This document shows, one piece after another, positions 1-11,826 of a DNA stretch of 64,000 nt. The position numbers were made by a program, and so were the translations under genes. The notes beneath the pieces are model-generated. The model ran no database searches. It had not been told where the DNA came from and saw only the letters and a program-made list of their open reading frames with translations. Source of the stretch: Chelydra serpentina (taxonomy: Eukaryota; Chordata; Testudines; Chelydridae). Position 1 is the first letter of the stretch. Every line of letters begins with the position of its first letter. Where the stretch lies: NCBI GenBank assembly GCA_037349315.1, contig JBAIAC010000035.1, positions 6,462,501-6,526,500 on the forward strand, read 5' to 3'.

Positions 1-279
1 CTACTGCTTCTGTATGTTCCTTGTGAGGGGATCCAGGACAAGAATAAAAAAGGGCTTTTTGCTAACTGTACCCATTATAATCAACTGAACCTCAGAAGGC
101 TTAGAAATTTGGTGCTTTGTCTGCTGTACTGCATGCACATACATTTGGGCTAGCTTGTCCCTTTTGGACCGTGCGCCCACAGGATGGCTTACAGTGGAAT
201 TCCACCCCTTGGGTAGTGGAGCTCTGAACTGCCCAAACATAGGCCAGATTGCACAGTACAGAATGCAGCCCCTTAAGCA

Positions 280-700
280 GTAAAATGGCCTATTCGGATA
301 TGTCTGCACTGCATCGTTAACCTGGGTCTGAGGGACCCGAGCTTGTGGACTCAGTGTTTCCAACTACTGCTTGAGCATTCATACTGCAATTTAAACTGTG
401 GCTTATGATTGCTGGACCTGAGTCCCAGAACCATGCTAATGCGTCTGTACTGCAGTACGCAGACCTCCTGACTCGCGTCTGCAGCTTGAGTGCTGTCCAC
501 ACTGCAAAATGACAGGGTTTGAGCCTGAGTCTCGGGGGGCTCGGGCTCTGACCCCCTCTCTCCCACCAGCAGACTCCTCGGAGCCAGGTCCGGAGTGCTT
601 GCTGACCCAAGTCAGACTGATTTGTGTGTAGACAGAAGGTGGGCATGGGCTCAAACCTGAGTCAGAGCCCGGGCTCAGTGTGCAGTGTAAACTCAACTAA
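280..700 (+). repeat. hAT-type MITE, copy 1
   Basis: This segment shares a run of blocks, in the same order and orientation, with about 61364-61640: 'ccatgctaatgcgt', 'ccacactgcaaaatgac', 'gagtgcttgctgacc' and 'gggctcaaacctg'. Both copies end near a 'cagtgta' terminus like other short hAT-derived elements of the window. The boundaries are approximate and no target duplication was identified. Confidence 0.6.
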
Positions 701-707
701 GTCACTA

Positions 708-905
708 AGGGTATGTCTACACTGGGCCCACGGCAGTGAGTCTCAGAGCCTGGATCAGCTGCCTTAGGCTTGCGGGGCTTGAGCTACAGGGCTAAAAATA
801 GCAGTGGAGACGTTCCCGGTCAGGCTGGAGCTCAGGCTCTGAAACCGGGCCAAGGAGGTCAGTTGACCTGGGCTCTGAGACTCGCAGCTGTGGCTCTTTT
901 TTTTG
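708..905 (+). repeat. hAT-type MITE fragment ('tatgtctacactg' family)
   Basis: Begins with 'gggtatgtctacactggg', the terminus of a MITE family found at least eight more times in the window. The interior, rich in 'ggctc' and 'caggctctg' blocks, resembles the copies at 9755 and 29803. The right end is not clear. Confidence 0.55.
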
Positions 906-1156
906 CAGCATCGACAAACACTAAGATACAGTCCCACGAACAATCCATTGGCTCTTTTTTATCTAGCAGTTTCCAACTGAGCCTTCGTAGAGTAACGCTC
1001 CTAACAATTTATTGGCTGCGGACAGTGTGCTTGGCACTGTATGAATGATCGTGCAGGCTAATCGCGAATACTGCTGCCATTCAAACTGACGTTCGTAGCT
1101 TGAGCAAATGAGCGGTTCAAGCCTAACAATAAACTATGGGGCATTTTGTCTTCTAG

Positions 1157-1290
1157 GTAAAGAAAGGTGCCACCTATACTGTGAGTCCAAGGAGACTGGT
1201 GACGTAGTTTATATGAAACGAATGGTACACGATGGAACCCGCTGCTCATATAAAGATTTTTATAGCATCTGTGTGCGAGGGGATTGTTTG
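1157..1290 (+). CDS. ADAMTS2: ADAMTS2 exon a: cysteine-rich domain
   Basis: The acceptor is 'tttgtcttctag' ending at 1156 and the donor is GTAAGT at 1291. The exon starts with two bases of a split codon and ends on a codon boundary. It encodes [15 protein letters not shown] through SICVRGDCL, the last part of the ADAMTS cysteine-rich domain, with the CSYK and CVRGDC cysteines in place. If the gene keeps the 22-exon layout of mammals, this is the tenth exon from the end. Confidence 0.93.
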
Positions 1291-2040
1291 GTAAGTAGCA
1301 TCACTCCTGATGCTTCACTTTTAACGTTTTTCAAGACTAGCTGATGCAAAAACTATCAAAACAGTCACTTGAATGTTCTTCTCTGAGAATGAATATTTAA
1401 GTGAGTGCCATAATGCTTTGGGCAATGGAGAGATTTCATTACAATTACTGTCACAGTATTGTGTGTGCGATATTTGCCGTTGCCATCACTTTGCATGGGA
1501 ATCGATTCCAGCAGCATCTACCTACACAAATAGTAGTATATGCAGAGTTTTTTAAGATGAACCGTGAGAGTTAGCTTTCAGTGAAGCTTTTCCTACATAA
1601 GGCTTGATCTGGCTATAATCACCAACAATTTGTATAAATCGGGATCTGCTATAATTCATCAGTATTTTAAATTACAGTTTCCAACAGAATTATAGCCCCG
1701 ATTCAAGAAAGCACTTCTGCAGGTGTTTAACTTTAAGCAGGTGCTTAAATCCCAGTGGAACTTAAGCATCTGTTTAAAGTTAAGCACAGGCTGAAGACCC
1801 CTGACTTAATAGTGATGCTTTCCTGAACCAGGATCCTAATGAATCACAAAATATATTTATCTAAGCTACAATTACTGTGATGCCTGGAAATGTGTGCGTT
1901 TAAAAACCTATGTGCACCTTAGGGAAGTACTATAATTTTTTAGCTAATATTAAAAACCTATTTTTGATATCTGAATCCAAGGATCATTTGAGTTAAAGTT
2001 TGGATAATCAAGTATCATTGTCTTTCCTCTCTGCTCACAG

Positions 2041-2164
2041 AAAGTTGGATGTGACAGGGTAATAGGTTCCTCTAAGCAAGAGGATAAGTGTGGTGTCTGT
2101 GGTGGAGATAACTCCCACTGCAAGGTGGTGAAAGGAACGTTCTCCAAGGCACCTAAGAAACCAG
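2041..2164 (+). CDS. ADAMTS2: ADAMTS2 exon b: cysteine-rich / spacer boundary
   Basis: The acceptor is 'ctctgctcacag' ending at 2040 and the donor is GTCAGT at 2165. The exon runs from phase 0 to phase 1. It encodes [19 protein letters not shown] followed by [15 protein letters not shown], the nearly invariant end of the cysteine-rich domain in the ADAMTS2/3/14 group. All six cysteines expected in this stretch are present. Confidence 0.95.
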
Positions 2165-2852
2165 GTCAGTTCATTCAAGATGTATTGTTCTGGGTGATTG
2201 ATTTCAGTGAGTTCTCTTGTTTGTTCATTCTGAATCTCTTTGCTACCATGACAAACACAGGCCTATTGCAGATCGTTTTAGGCTTAGCTATTCCAGCAGA
2301 CACTGTCAGGACTTTATCTTTGAGATGGGTCTGGAGTTTGGAAGTATACGAAGACCTTTTCCAGGTCGTCATCCCTCTATGCTAAGATCAGGGCCTATGC
2401 CTGCCACAGTTGGCACAGGGAAGTGGTGTTAATGGTTCCCCCCAAGAGACTTATAGACTGATTTGTGTTGCAGATATCTCTGCAGACTAATGTAGCTCAT
2501 CTATTGAATCTGATTCCATGGAATGCTATGACAATATCTTCTCTCCAGTCATTACCAGTCCTCCTCTTCTGCATTGTGTGTGGTCACTTGGGGAGATAAG
2601 GAACCATTTTGGTCTGAAGCGGCATCAGTTTGCTGATGGAATTCAAGCTGTTTTTGTTAACCCAGAGGTCACTCTCTCTTTCCTCTCTCATTACCTGATA
2701 TAGGAATAGGAATAGCATAATTGCTTATGCCCAGCTTGCTTTAAAACATCCTGAATTTGTAAAATAAATCCATTTATATACAGTAAAAGTGACTTGCCCT
2801 GTTTTTATCATATTGACCAGTTATTGTTTTGTTTTTTAATATTGCAATAAAG

Positions 2853-2933
2853 GGTACATTAAGATTTTTGAAATTCCTGCTGGTGCAAGGCACTTGCTTG
2901 TACAAGAAACAGATGCCACCATTCATAATCTTG
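2853..2933 (+). CDS. ADAMTS2: ADAMTS2 exon c: spacer, first part
   Basis: A short 81-base exon, phase 1 to phase 1, with acceptor 'attgcaataaag' ending at 2852 and donor GTGAGT at 2934. It encodes [18 protein letters not shown] and then TDATIHNL, the opening beta strand of the spacer. It is open for fewer than 30 codons, so an ORF scan misses it. The acceptor pyrimidine tract is weak next to the AG but is T-rich 10-25 bases upstream. Confidence 0.92.
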
Positions 2934-5302
2934 GTGAGTATTCATTTGTGATATATTTGCTGTAGAGGCTTAATTTGGTTCTCCCCCACCCCCCAAGCTT
3001 GTAATGTCTTTGTGCATCGGTCTACGCATACGAACCTTCCTCCCTTTACATGCACAAATTAGGAAACTTACTAGAAAATTGGATCCTAATTCTCTCATGT
3101 TTTATTACTTAGCACCTTCGCAGGATGATCCCAGAATTAGTGTGTGTCTGCTGTTATATGGGGTGATGAATTTCATTAGAGGGTGTGATAGCATTTGCAT
3201 TGTCTTCACGTGTATAGTTCACAATATGCATCCTGTATTCAGCTACTTCCCAGCTATCTCTAAAGCATAGCACTGTCATTCTCTCTGTTTCAAATTCTGC
3301 ACCATTGTTAATAGTAATGATGCTAGGATGTCCAATCAATCACAAAATTTAGACAGTAATTGAAATCCTCTCCTTACAGTGCAATGGGATGAGTGAGAAG
3401 CAATGTCTAATAGGTTGTTATTAATTGGAAGTGGATTCGCAGCAAATATCTTGCTTATTCTGCTATGAATCATTCAAGCTTCTCTTTAGTAAATGCTTCC
3501 TTAAAAATGCCATGCATTGCCCCCTGGCAGATCAGAATGGTGACCAGTTCAGGAATCATATTAGGCTCATTCTTCATTTGGGGTAAACGAGGTGCACTAG
3601 TATGACCACCCATTGCCCTCAACCTGCTTCTTCTTCACAAGCCTGTACATACTGCTAATATCATTGTACTTCAGGACCCTAGACTGAGCAAGGCACTGAG
3701 AGAGAGCGAGCCCAGGAGAGTGTGGACATGGGGGTGGGTTGGGGAGGAGGGTCATTCCTGAGAGGAGTAGGCTGCTCAGTCTGCTGTTAGTGAATGGAGT
3801 GGATTAAAATGTGTATAGTGAATAAAGAAACACTTTATCTTCTAACTTCAACACAAAACTTGGGTCAACCAAGTACCATGGCACAAGATAAGCCACTTCC
3901 TTCATCCCCAGTATAAATGAGGGGGTAGAAGACCAGCAACAGATAAACCAACGTGTGGTGTTACCTATTTTACTGCCCAGGCTGAAGAACATATGACCAC
4001 TTTCCTTGTGCCCAGATGTTCCCCACATGCACCCAGCACAAGCAGCTCTGAATCCAAGTGCAGCAGCTTCAGGGCGTGTTTGCTGGACCTGAGGGACAAA
4101 GAGACCGAATTGTTGATAGAAGCAGGATATAGGGATATTGTAGAGCAGGCCCGACTCAGAACCGGTTCCCCTTACCCTCCACTTGGGGAAGCTTGTTTCA
4201 AGAAGGGGGAACAGTGTGGAATGGAGGAAAGACTCCCTTAGATAGGACCCATGGTCTAACAGATGGAGGAGGCTGATCGTTGCTGCCGCAACGAAGGGGT
4301 TACTCCAGGGGATGGGGATAGAGATGTGAAATGCAGACAGGCTGCAGTGATAGGAATCAGTACATGGGGCGATGAGGTTCCCTTGGTGATGGACATCTAG
4401 ATAAACACCTAGGGATTGCTGGGATACACGTTGGTACCTGTATTTTAAGGGCGTGGGGGGTTGTAAGAGATGTCTGGGAACTTTTAGTTTTCTCTAAAAT
4501 GCCTCCAATTCCATGCTCTGTTGAAACCTTAGGGTTTCCGTGTATGGATGAGTATATGGAGCAAAGAGGAATAGTTTACATTCATTAGGCACCTGGAAAC
4601 ATTTTGGGAAGGGAAGGTCTATACAGGGAACCAGACTGCGGGTGCATAAATTGACAGAGGCCTAAATTTTCAAAAATGATTGGTGCCTAGGGATGCTTCA
4701 GTTTTTGAAGCCCAACTAGTTACATCTTAAAGAGGCCTGATTTTCAGAGGATGAGTACACAGAGCTTTCTGAAGATCAAGCCCTATTAAGATGTCTCAAA
4801 ATGAGCCCCTGAAATGGAATCACCCAAAATCACTAGCCACTTCTGAAAATCTTGGCCAGTGATTGTTGGTTTATTTAAATTATGAGGTGGGGAAAAGCCT
4901 GAAGTGCTGAGGAGCACTTGAGTCAGATGTACACATTTGCCAGGGATATCAGTAAAACAAAGACCACTCCAGTCTCTGATAGTAGAAGATAGGACAGAAA
5001 TTACAGCTGAACTGGAGAAGGGATAGGTTCCGATCACAGGGGTGTATCCTGGAAAAGTAACTGGAGAAAAATACAAATAGAGACAGGGCCAAAAAAAAAA
5101 ACCCACAGAAGTCTGTATCAGAGTGAGAAAACAAAATGAAGTAAAGCAGAATGCCTAAAAAATTCTCTCTCAAACCAGTGAGAGAACTGGGGAAGAACAG
5201 ACACTGGTATGCTTGGAGCTCTTTCATCTAGCCTTCTACTGAAAAAAATATTAGAAATGAGATGAAACCCCCAAGTATTCATGGTTGTTATGTTATTTCT
5301 AG
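2934..5302 (+). other. ADAMTS2 intron
   Basis: No exon-like sequence was seen. At about 4655-4860 there are blocks of the 'ttttcaaaaatgattgg / cctaggga' type shared with palindromic repeats elsewhere in the window (12085-12430, 37447-37620). A pyrimidine-poor but usable acceptor, 'tgttatttctag', closes the intron at 5302. Confidence 0.7.
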
Positions 5303-5466
5303 CAATTAAGAATCGAGAAACAGGGAAATTCATTTTAAATGAAGACAACTATGTACCGGATTCTAAAGTATTTGCTGACATGGGTGTGGAATGGGAATAC
5401 CGGAATGATGACGATAGAGAAACAGTGCAGACCATGGGCCCCTTGCGCAATGGAATAGTCATTCTG
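5303..5466 (+). CDS. ADAMTS2: ADAMTS2 exon d: spacer, middle
   Basis: 164 bases, phase 1 to phase 0, donor GTAAGT at 5467. It encodes [18 protein letters not shown], then [18 protein letters not shown] and [14 protein letters not shown]. The block MGVEWEYR plus RET.QTMGPL is characteristic of the ADAMTS2 spacer, which takes part in substrate and matrix binding in this family. Confidence 0.95.
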
Positions 5467-6629
5467 GTAAGTCACTTGAAAACCATCTTCTGTGGAAAAT
5501 AGTGTCTGGGTTACACCAAGTCATAATGGTTTATAGTATATTATAGGTTCCTTTTGTGAAACACATTAAGTCATCTGCTTTAAGAATAAAAGTGATGTAT
5601 TTTAATCCCTTTCCAACTCGCTCATGACCCCTTACTGGAAATGTGTTTAACACTGACTCCAAGGTTGTATGTCAAGTATCTGACCTTCCTGATTATTTCC
5701 TGTAGATGGCCTAGAAATCATCACTAGCTAATGGATATCCAACTTACTAATCACAGCTGAGATGTGAACATTAAGAAAAAAATCAATGTAGCACATCATA
5801 GTCAGATGTACATGACCCTTTAACAACATCTGCACCTGCTTTTGAAAATGTCTGACACGGGATCCTTTTGCTTAGAGGATCATTTCATTGGGTCTCAGGT
5901 GGTCTAGGCCATATCAGAATTGTAATTCACAAGTCTTTCAAACTCTGCTCACTCTACTGGAAATTATAAAAAGTAAATGCAGTGTAAATACTGTGGGCCA
6001 GACCCTCCGCTGGTGTAAACTAACAGCGTCTCACTGAAGTCAGTGGAGCTGTGCTGATCTACACCAGTTGAAAATCTAGCCCGCTGGAAGAATAAAAATT
6101 ACATTCTCTAAGGGCCAGATTTCAATATCTTTACTCATGTGGAATAGCATCGTATTCCGGGAATGGTCCCGTTGGCTTCAGTACTACAGTGGAAGCTGGC
6201 TCTAAGTAATTTTTTATGTGGAAGCTCCATTCCTTGGTTAGGTCATGAGTTTATTATTCATAGAACTTGCAAGACTATCGTAAGAAAGTTTGTGTTTAGT
6301 GCAGAGGTTATTACAATTCTTTCCACCTGTTTTAGTTAATCTTTGTATTTTAACTAATCTTTGTTTTTAGCAGATTCACCATTATCATTGTACCCTAATG
6401 TTTCTCTCCTTTAGAATAGGATATGGAAAAATGTTATGTTTTAAAGTCAATGCAACACTGGCAAGAAAAATCAATCCAAAGCAGTGACAGCCTATTTAAA
6501 TGTGCAGTATAAGAATCCCTATATCCCAAGGATAAAGAGATACTTAACAGCAAGAACGGCTCTAATGGGGTCACTGTAAGATTGATATAAGCTTTTTAAA
6601 GGTTTTATTTTGTCTTGTTTGCTGACTAG
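5467..6629 (+). other. ADAMTS2 intron with a palindromic repeat
   Basis: At about 5994-6080 it contains an imperfect palindrome of the turtle 'ggccaga...ctggtgtaaa...gaagtcagtggagct...tacacca' type. Nothing coding was seen. The intron ends with 'gctgactag' at 6629. Confidence 0.65.
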
Positions 6630-6789
6630 GTGATTCCTCATGGTGGTGCCAAGGTTTCTTTGACTTACAAATACATGATCCACGAAGACTCCTTAAATGT
6701 AGATAACAACAATGTTTTGGAAGATGATTCAGTAACATATGAATGGGCTCTGAAAAAATGGTCCCAGTGTTCAAAACCCTGTGGAGGAG
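6630..6789 (+). CDS. ADAMTS2: ADAMTS2 exon e: spacer end and start of TSP1 repeat 2
   Basis: 160 bases, phase 0 to phase 1, acceptor ending at 6629 and donor GTAAAA at 6790. It encodes [20 protein letters not shown], then [20 protein letters not shown] and [14 protein letters not shown]. The last part opens the second thrombospondin type-1 repeat, with tryptophans spaced W-x4-W before CSKPCGG. The donor is followed by seven A residues and is weaker than the others; a CR1 fragment begins only about 30 bases downstream. Confidence 0.95.
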
Positions 6790-6814
6790 GTAAAAAAATG
6801 AACACGTTTAAAAC

Positions 6815-7145
6815 TGATGAGAGGAAATGCCTTTTTTATTTTTTACACAACACAATCTGTGGGAATTCATTGCCACAAGATAGTAATAAGGACAAGAGTT
6901 TAGCAGGATTTTATTTAAATAAAGGATTAGACAAATAAAGAATAAGAACATCCATATTTGCATTAGACTGGAAAATATGTGAAAGGAATATTAATCACTG
7001 TGCTTCAGGATACAAGCTGAACACAAGCATGGGGTTAGGAACAAGCTTCCTCTTTTGAGCAGCTTATGCCATTGTCCAAAACTGTCTGGAGCATCCCTTA
7101 CTGCTCCTAGAGACAGGATCACTGGCTGAGATGGACCTTGTGTTG
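6815..7145 (+). repeat. CR1 LINE 3' fragment, plus strand
   Basis: The order 'cacaacacaatctgtggga', 'attcattgccacaagat', 'aaaggattagacaaat' and 'cactggctgagatggacctt' follows the 3' untranslated end of turtle CR1 elements in the sense direction. It is old, with many substitutions and gaps. It stops where an oppositely oriented CR1 piece starts. Confidence 0.7.
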
Positions 7146-7335
7146 AGTGAAGAGATAAATAACACTTCCCTATTCACTTTCTCCACACCATTCATGATTT
7201 TATAGACCTTTATCTATATCCTCCCTTAGTCATCTCTTTTCTAATCTGAACAGTCCATGTCTTTTTAATCTCTTGTCGTAGGGAACCTGTTCCATACCCA
7301 TAATTATTTGTATTGCTCTTCTCAGCACACTTCCA
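7146..7335 (-). repeat. CR1 LINE fragment, minus strand
   Basis: Reading the reverse strand gives the familiar CR1 run 'ctgttcagattagaaaagag', a short gap, 'gactaagggaggatatagat', then 'ctataaaatcatgaatggtg' and 'agtgttattta', as in many turtle CR1 copies. It abuts the plus-strand CR1 piece head to head inside the same 793-base intron. Confidence 0.75.
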
Positions 7336-7582
7336 GAAGAGTCAGTTATTTATTGTGATTATAGCTTCGTTGTGAGAAGACAAAGAGGACTGGTAGTTCT
7401 GGGTGCTAAATAGGTAGCTGCTTGTAATGAGTAGACTAAATGCTAACCAGGTGCAATCTACAATCCTATAGAATGGTCACCTACCGTTCAAAATACACCA
7501 TTAGCCACCTCATGGATAAGTACAATCTGAGTTGTGTGTAAGTATTGTAAATGCTGAAGATAAAAGACATATCTTTCTTAAG

Positions 7583-7715
7583 GTTATCAGTTTACGAAAT
7601 ATGGTTGCCGGAGGAAGACAAACCACAAGATGGTTCATCGGAGATACTGCGAGACGATCCAAAAGCCAAAGCCTATTCGCAGAGTGTGCAATCTGCAGGA
7701 ATGTTCCCAACCAAT
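7583..7715 (+). CDS. ADAMTS2: ADAMTS2 exon f: TSP1 repeat 2
   Basis: 133 bases, phase 1 to phase 2, acceptor 'atctttcttaag' ending at 7582 and donor GTAAGC at 7716. It encodes [18 protein letters not shown] and [20 protein letters not shown], ending ECSQP. These are the remaining cysteines of TSP1 repeat 2. The real frame starts mid-codon, so the longer open frames over these bases are in the wrong register. Confidence 0.94.
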
Positions 7716-9254
7716 GTAAGCGTTGCTGTCCCTTAGAATTGGTCATAGCCCATGTCCAGTTAATGCTAATGGTCAACTGGAATGAAGTGCTTTCAGCTAT
7801 CCCCATATACCTTCCTCCCCTGACACATGGCTGTTTTAGTGTAGGAGCCCTTCACCATCATTTTACATCATTGCCTAGATAATGTTATGCAATGGCACAA
7901 TGTCATTGCTAAAGTGTTGCTTGCAGAAACACTATTTCTGGGAATGACAGTTGCCACTGATTCTGAGATAGGGCGGGTCAGAAAAATACCCGTCTTGATC
8001 CAGACACTTGTATTCAATGGGCCAGAAGTGAAGTCATATAAATTGATTTTACAGTGTGAATTTAACTATATAAAAGCAAGCATATAGCGTGTTGTTTAAG
8101 AGAACAAATGTCAGACATTTCTAATACCAACACCAATAAAACTCTCAGCATATTTTTAAAGCTGCAAAGGTCAGGGAGGGGAATGATTTGGCTCATGCAA
8201 GTTTTTGCTGAAACATGTATGTTGATTTCCATGGATATCCCAGGACAGCATTTTAAGAGGTTATTATTTGTACTTCCTTGTTGTTGTTCTATATAGTCAA
8301 TTATTATGGATGTATTTATTCACATTTTACAGGTGCTTTTTTGACTGGCAGCAAGTTAACCTTGTCACATGTAGGACTCTCATATTTCCCCTGTTGCTAC
8401 CGCAACACGGAAGGAGTAAGTTTATCTACAGCTTTTATCTCTGGCAACCACGTCTAGATTCCAATGCGTGTGATGAATAACTAGACAATACCGGTAGTTG
8501 GTAACTCCCTTCCAAAGACAAACAGCAGAGAAGGAGAAGCCAAATAACTGTGCCCCATCAACACAACAAAGATCAGGGTTTAGCAAGTTTATGTACCAGC
8601 AATGACTTAATGACCATAATTAGAACTCTCCGCGTAAAGCTATCACCTTCTATTACTCAGTCATAAGCTCCTTTCCAGGTAGTAAAACGATAAATGAAAA
8701 TAAAATAAAATTACATGAGACGCAAATTGCGTGTACATGAGCCGCAAAATTCAGATACGAATTTCAAAGACCCCAAATTTAAGGGTGCTTGGATCTGGAG
8801 TTTTGGCTCAACCCATTATAGAGATATTAGCCAGCTACACAATTCATATCAGGATCTTGGTTCTAAATCCCCAGTGTTTGTGTATTCTCTCATCCAGGGT
8901 TTTGGTTAGGCCCCTCTCTAATTAAACTAGTAATTTCATTCTCACCTAGAATGTGGCTTTAATCCTAAATGGGGCCTGGATTCAACCAACATTTTAAGCC
9001 TTTCCCCACAGAATATTTTCCTCTCAACCTTCCCCACTTTCAGATGGTCTTTTCCAGACCTCCTCCTTGTTCATAGGTCAGGCAGATTTTGATTGGTCTC
9101 CTTAGCACTGAGGCCGACAGAATAAAACTGTAAGCTGCTGCTCCCTCACAATTAATGGAGGATCATTGCAACTCAGTTGTCCCAGAGATCCTCTTTCTAT
9201 AAATGATCTTGGGCTCCAAGGATTGTTGCCTTACTCCTCTACTGTGTAATTTCA

Positions 9255-9440
9255 TGAAATCAGAGGTTAAAAACAGAAGAGACGTATGAGGTCACCAGTC
9301 GATCTCCTGGTCAATGCAGGATTAGTCCCTACACGACCTTTTCTAGTGCTTTGTACAAACTTTAAATGTCTCAAGTAATGATATTTCCATCAGCTCCCTT
9401 GTGGAACTCTTCCACTGCCTAGCACATCTCAAACTCAGGG
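9255..9440 (-). repeat. Old CR1-like fragment
   Basis: The order 'cagtcgatctcctggtcaa', 'tgcaggattagtccctac', 'tctagtgctttgtacaaa' and 'catcagctcccttgtgga' matches a common turtle CR1-derived segment in antisense. Assigned from recall of repeat blocks; family and limits are approximate. Confidence 0.45.
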
Positions 9441-9754
9441 CATTTTTCAGTCTGTATTTATATTTAGTTTATACCAATTGTACCTGCATGTACCACACTA
9501 AATAATATCCCCTCTTCTTGGTTTCTGCATCCCTTAAATATTTGTAGACTGTGATCATGTGCACCCACTTTATCATCAACCCACCTTTCAGTATTCCTCA
9601 TAAATATCCTCCAGTCCCTCACTCCTTACACTTTGTCACTATAGTTCTTGCAAAATTGTGCCCAGAATGTAATACAGTGTTCTAGGGGCAGTCATGGAGG
9701 AGTTTACAGCCATACCACATTGCAAAACATGGGTAAAATTTTCAAATGTGCCTA

Positions 9755-9900
9755 GGTGTATGTCTACATGGCAAAGGAAAACCTGTGGCTGGCTATGCCA
9801 GCTGACTTGGGCTCCCGGCGCTCAGGCTGTGGGGTGTTTCATTGCTGGGGAGACTTCTGGGCTAGAGCTGGAGCCCAGGCTCTCGGACCCTGCAAGGTGA
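9755..9900 (+). repeat. hAT-type MITE fragment
   Basis: Starts 'ggtgtatgtctacatggc' and continues with 'tatgccagctgacttgggct' and 'ggaccctgcaagg'. These blocks recur in the same order in the fuller copy at 29803-30095. The right half, including the second terminus, is missing. Confidence 0.65.
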
Positions 9901-11539
9901 CTTAAGCGCCTAAGTCATTTTGGGGGGAAAATGGGCCTTCAGCTCCTAAGTCACATTGACTTTCAGTGACATTTACACTGCTAAGTACCTTAGCTACTCT
10001 TCAAAATGGGACACGGAGGTGCTTTTGAAACTTTTATTTGATGTCTAATTTGCTTTTCTGTTTCATCTGTGGATAGATCAGCGCTGCTGCTCTCCAGTTC
10101 CCCCCTCTCACTGGGTATTTGTGTTTGGGGTTATTTTTCCCAGATGTATTTGCTTGTGTTTCTCAAAGATGAATTTCACTTCCCATGTTTCTAATCTTTC
10201 TTGATCTCTGTGTATTATTTCTCTGTCCTCCCTGGGCCTCACAACTCTTCTCAATTTAGCATCAGTCAGTTAACTGAAGTCAGCCACTCGGACCATCACC
10301 AAGGAAATGGTCATTTCAGTGCATCTATAGCTAAATGTCCCCCGATTACCTAGGCTGTAATAGTAATTTTTAAAGGGCTATTTCCTAAATTGCCATCACA
10401 GGGATTTATTGATTTATTTCGAGAGACCCTTATCAGATCTTCACAGAATATTATGGAGCTCAGTGGTATGGTGGCAACATTGTCTTCTGCCATTGTGAAA
10501 GAGGGTGAAACCTCACTACTGGTAAGAATGAGCTTTAGAGTTCTGTGAAAACTGTATTAGAAATATTACATCGTCAGCAAATATCCTGGGACCAACATGG
10601 CAACAACAACACTGCACATCGTCAGCAAAACTACATTTCATCTGCTCTGTAGCTAAGCATCAAATACATCAGAACAGCTTCCACTGCAGAGAGAAAGCAC
10701 TTCCCCTTTGCAACATTCTTGGTGTCTAAAGCTGTGGGAAGATGGTATTTAAAAATGGATTAAGCTCTGGATCCAACAGAGATGGTTCAAAGAAGTCCCC
10801 AAAATGATACTGAGTTTTTTGAGGCTCCCTCTCTTATTTTCTGCCACCATCTAATAGTTTCCCCAGATACTCCTCTGCCTCCTATGTAGCCTTCAGTATC
10901 TTGCTGCTTCACCCCACCCCTCCACACAATCCCCATGGGAGGAGAAAAGGGACCGGAGGCGTTACTTTGTTCTGACCACAACGCCTCTCATTTAGATTCT
11001 ACTACAGACAGTTTTCCAAAGAGAAACAGCTTCTGTAACAAGGACCACATAGAAAAGAAAAATGAAAGGGACATATCATTCTCCTCTTGGTTATGCATGC
11101 AACTTCTGTTAGCACTAATAGGATGTGTGCATCGGCATGAAAAAGGCAAGAGTCTCAGTTTGAGCATCCCAGTGTAATCACGCTGTCTACATGTTCTGTA
11201 CAATACTGAATGCTGAACATTACAAGATGCTTAGTGGTTAATAGTCTGTTCTTTAAAATATTACTGCAGAGATTTAGGAGGCCCTTAATGTTGCTCCTAA
11301 GAGAGACTGGATATATTGCTTTGAAGTCTTCAAAATTACTTGACAAACAGCTCAGTTCTGGCTTTCAGTCTTCCGGCAAATGAGTCTATATTTTTCATGG
11401 TTCTTCTAGGTGGTTGGTTGAACTGTCACCCTCTCTGAGTAAACTCATCTGTACGAATTACTGCTATAACCCCATCCTCTGCTATCAAACAGTTGTTTTA
11501 GTGGTTTATCTCACTGTTGGTTTCAGCATGAATTATTTA

Positions 11540-11826
11540 GGCTTTGTCTATACTACCGTGGTAAGTCGACCTACGCTACGCAACTCCAGCTACGTGAATA
11601 ACGTAGCTGGAGTTGACGTACCTTAGGTCAAGTTACCGTGGGGTCTACACTGTGGAGGGTTGTTGGAAGAAACTCTCCCGTTGATGTACCTTACTCTTCT
11701 CCTCGGGGGTAGAGTACAGGGGGTTGACTAGAGAGCACTCTGCTGTCAATTTGGCGGCTCTTCACTAGACCCGCTAAATCTGCCATCGGTGAATCGATCT
11801 CCCAGCTGTAGTGTAGATGTAGCCTT
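11540..11826 (+). repeat. hAT-type MITE with internal hairpin
   Basis: Terminal sequences 'ggctttgtctatactacc' and 'tagtgtagatgtagcc' are near inverted copies. An internal hairpin has arms of about 15 bases, 'caactccagctacgt' and 'acgtagctggagttg', separated by four bases (11580-11615). The same layout is found in the CpG-rich copy at 31431-31727. Confidence 0.75.

Larger units (their letters stand above)
1..1156 (+). other. ADAMTS2 intron (3' part) with MITE copies
   Basis: Non-coding sequence upstream of the first exon in the window. It holds a MITE-like repeat at about 280-700 that has a second copy near 61.4 kb, and a piece of a 'gtctacact' hAT-type element at about 708-905. The polypyrimidine tract and AG that end the intron lie at 1145-1156. 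Open frames here fall inside repeats and look non-coding. Confidence 0.7.

Noticed and set aside
1108..1344. Reading the first exon as its own gene starting at the ATG at 1108
   Set aside because: The ATG lies in the intron; the homologous part starts after the AG at 1156 and stops at the GTAAGT at 1291.
6630..6938. Read-through of the TSP1 exon to a stop at 6936-6938
   Set aside because: Sequence after the donor at 6790 turns into CR1 repeat, and the next homologous exon joins in phase; intron retention is possible but not supported.
7532..7882. 116-codon frame over the TSP1 repeat 2 exon
   Set aside because: Wrong register; the frame giving the conserved cysteines begins at 7583 in phase 1.
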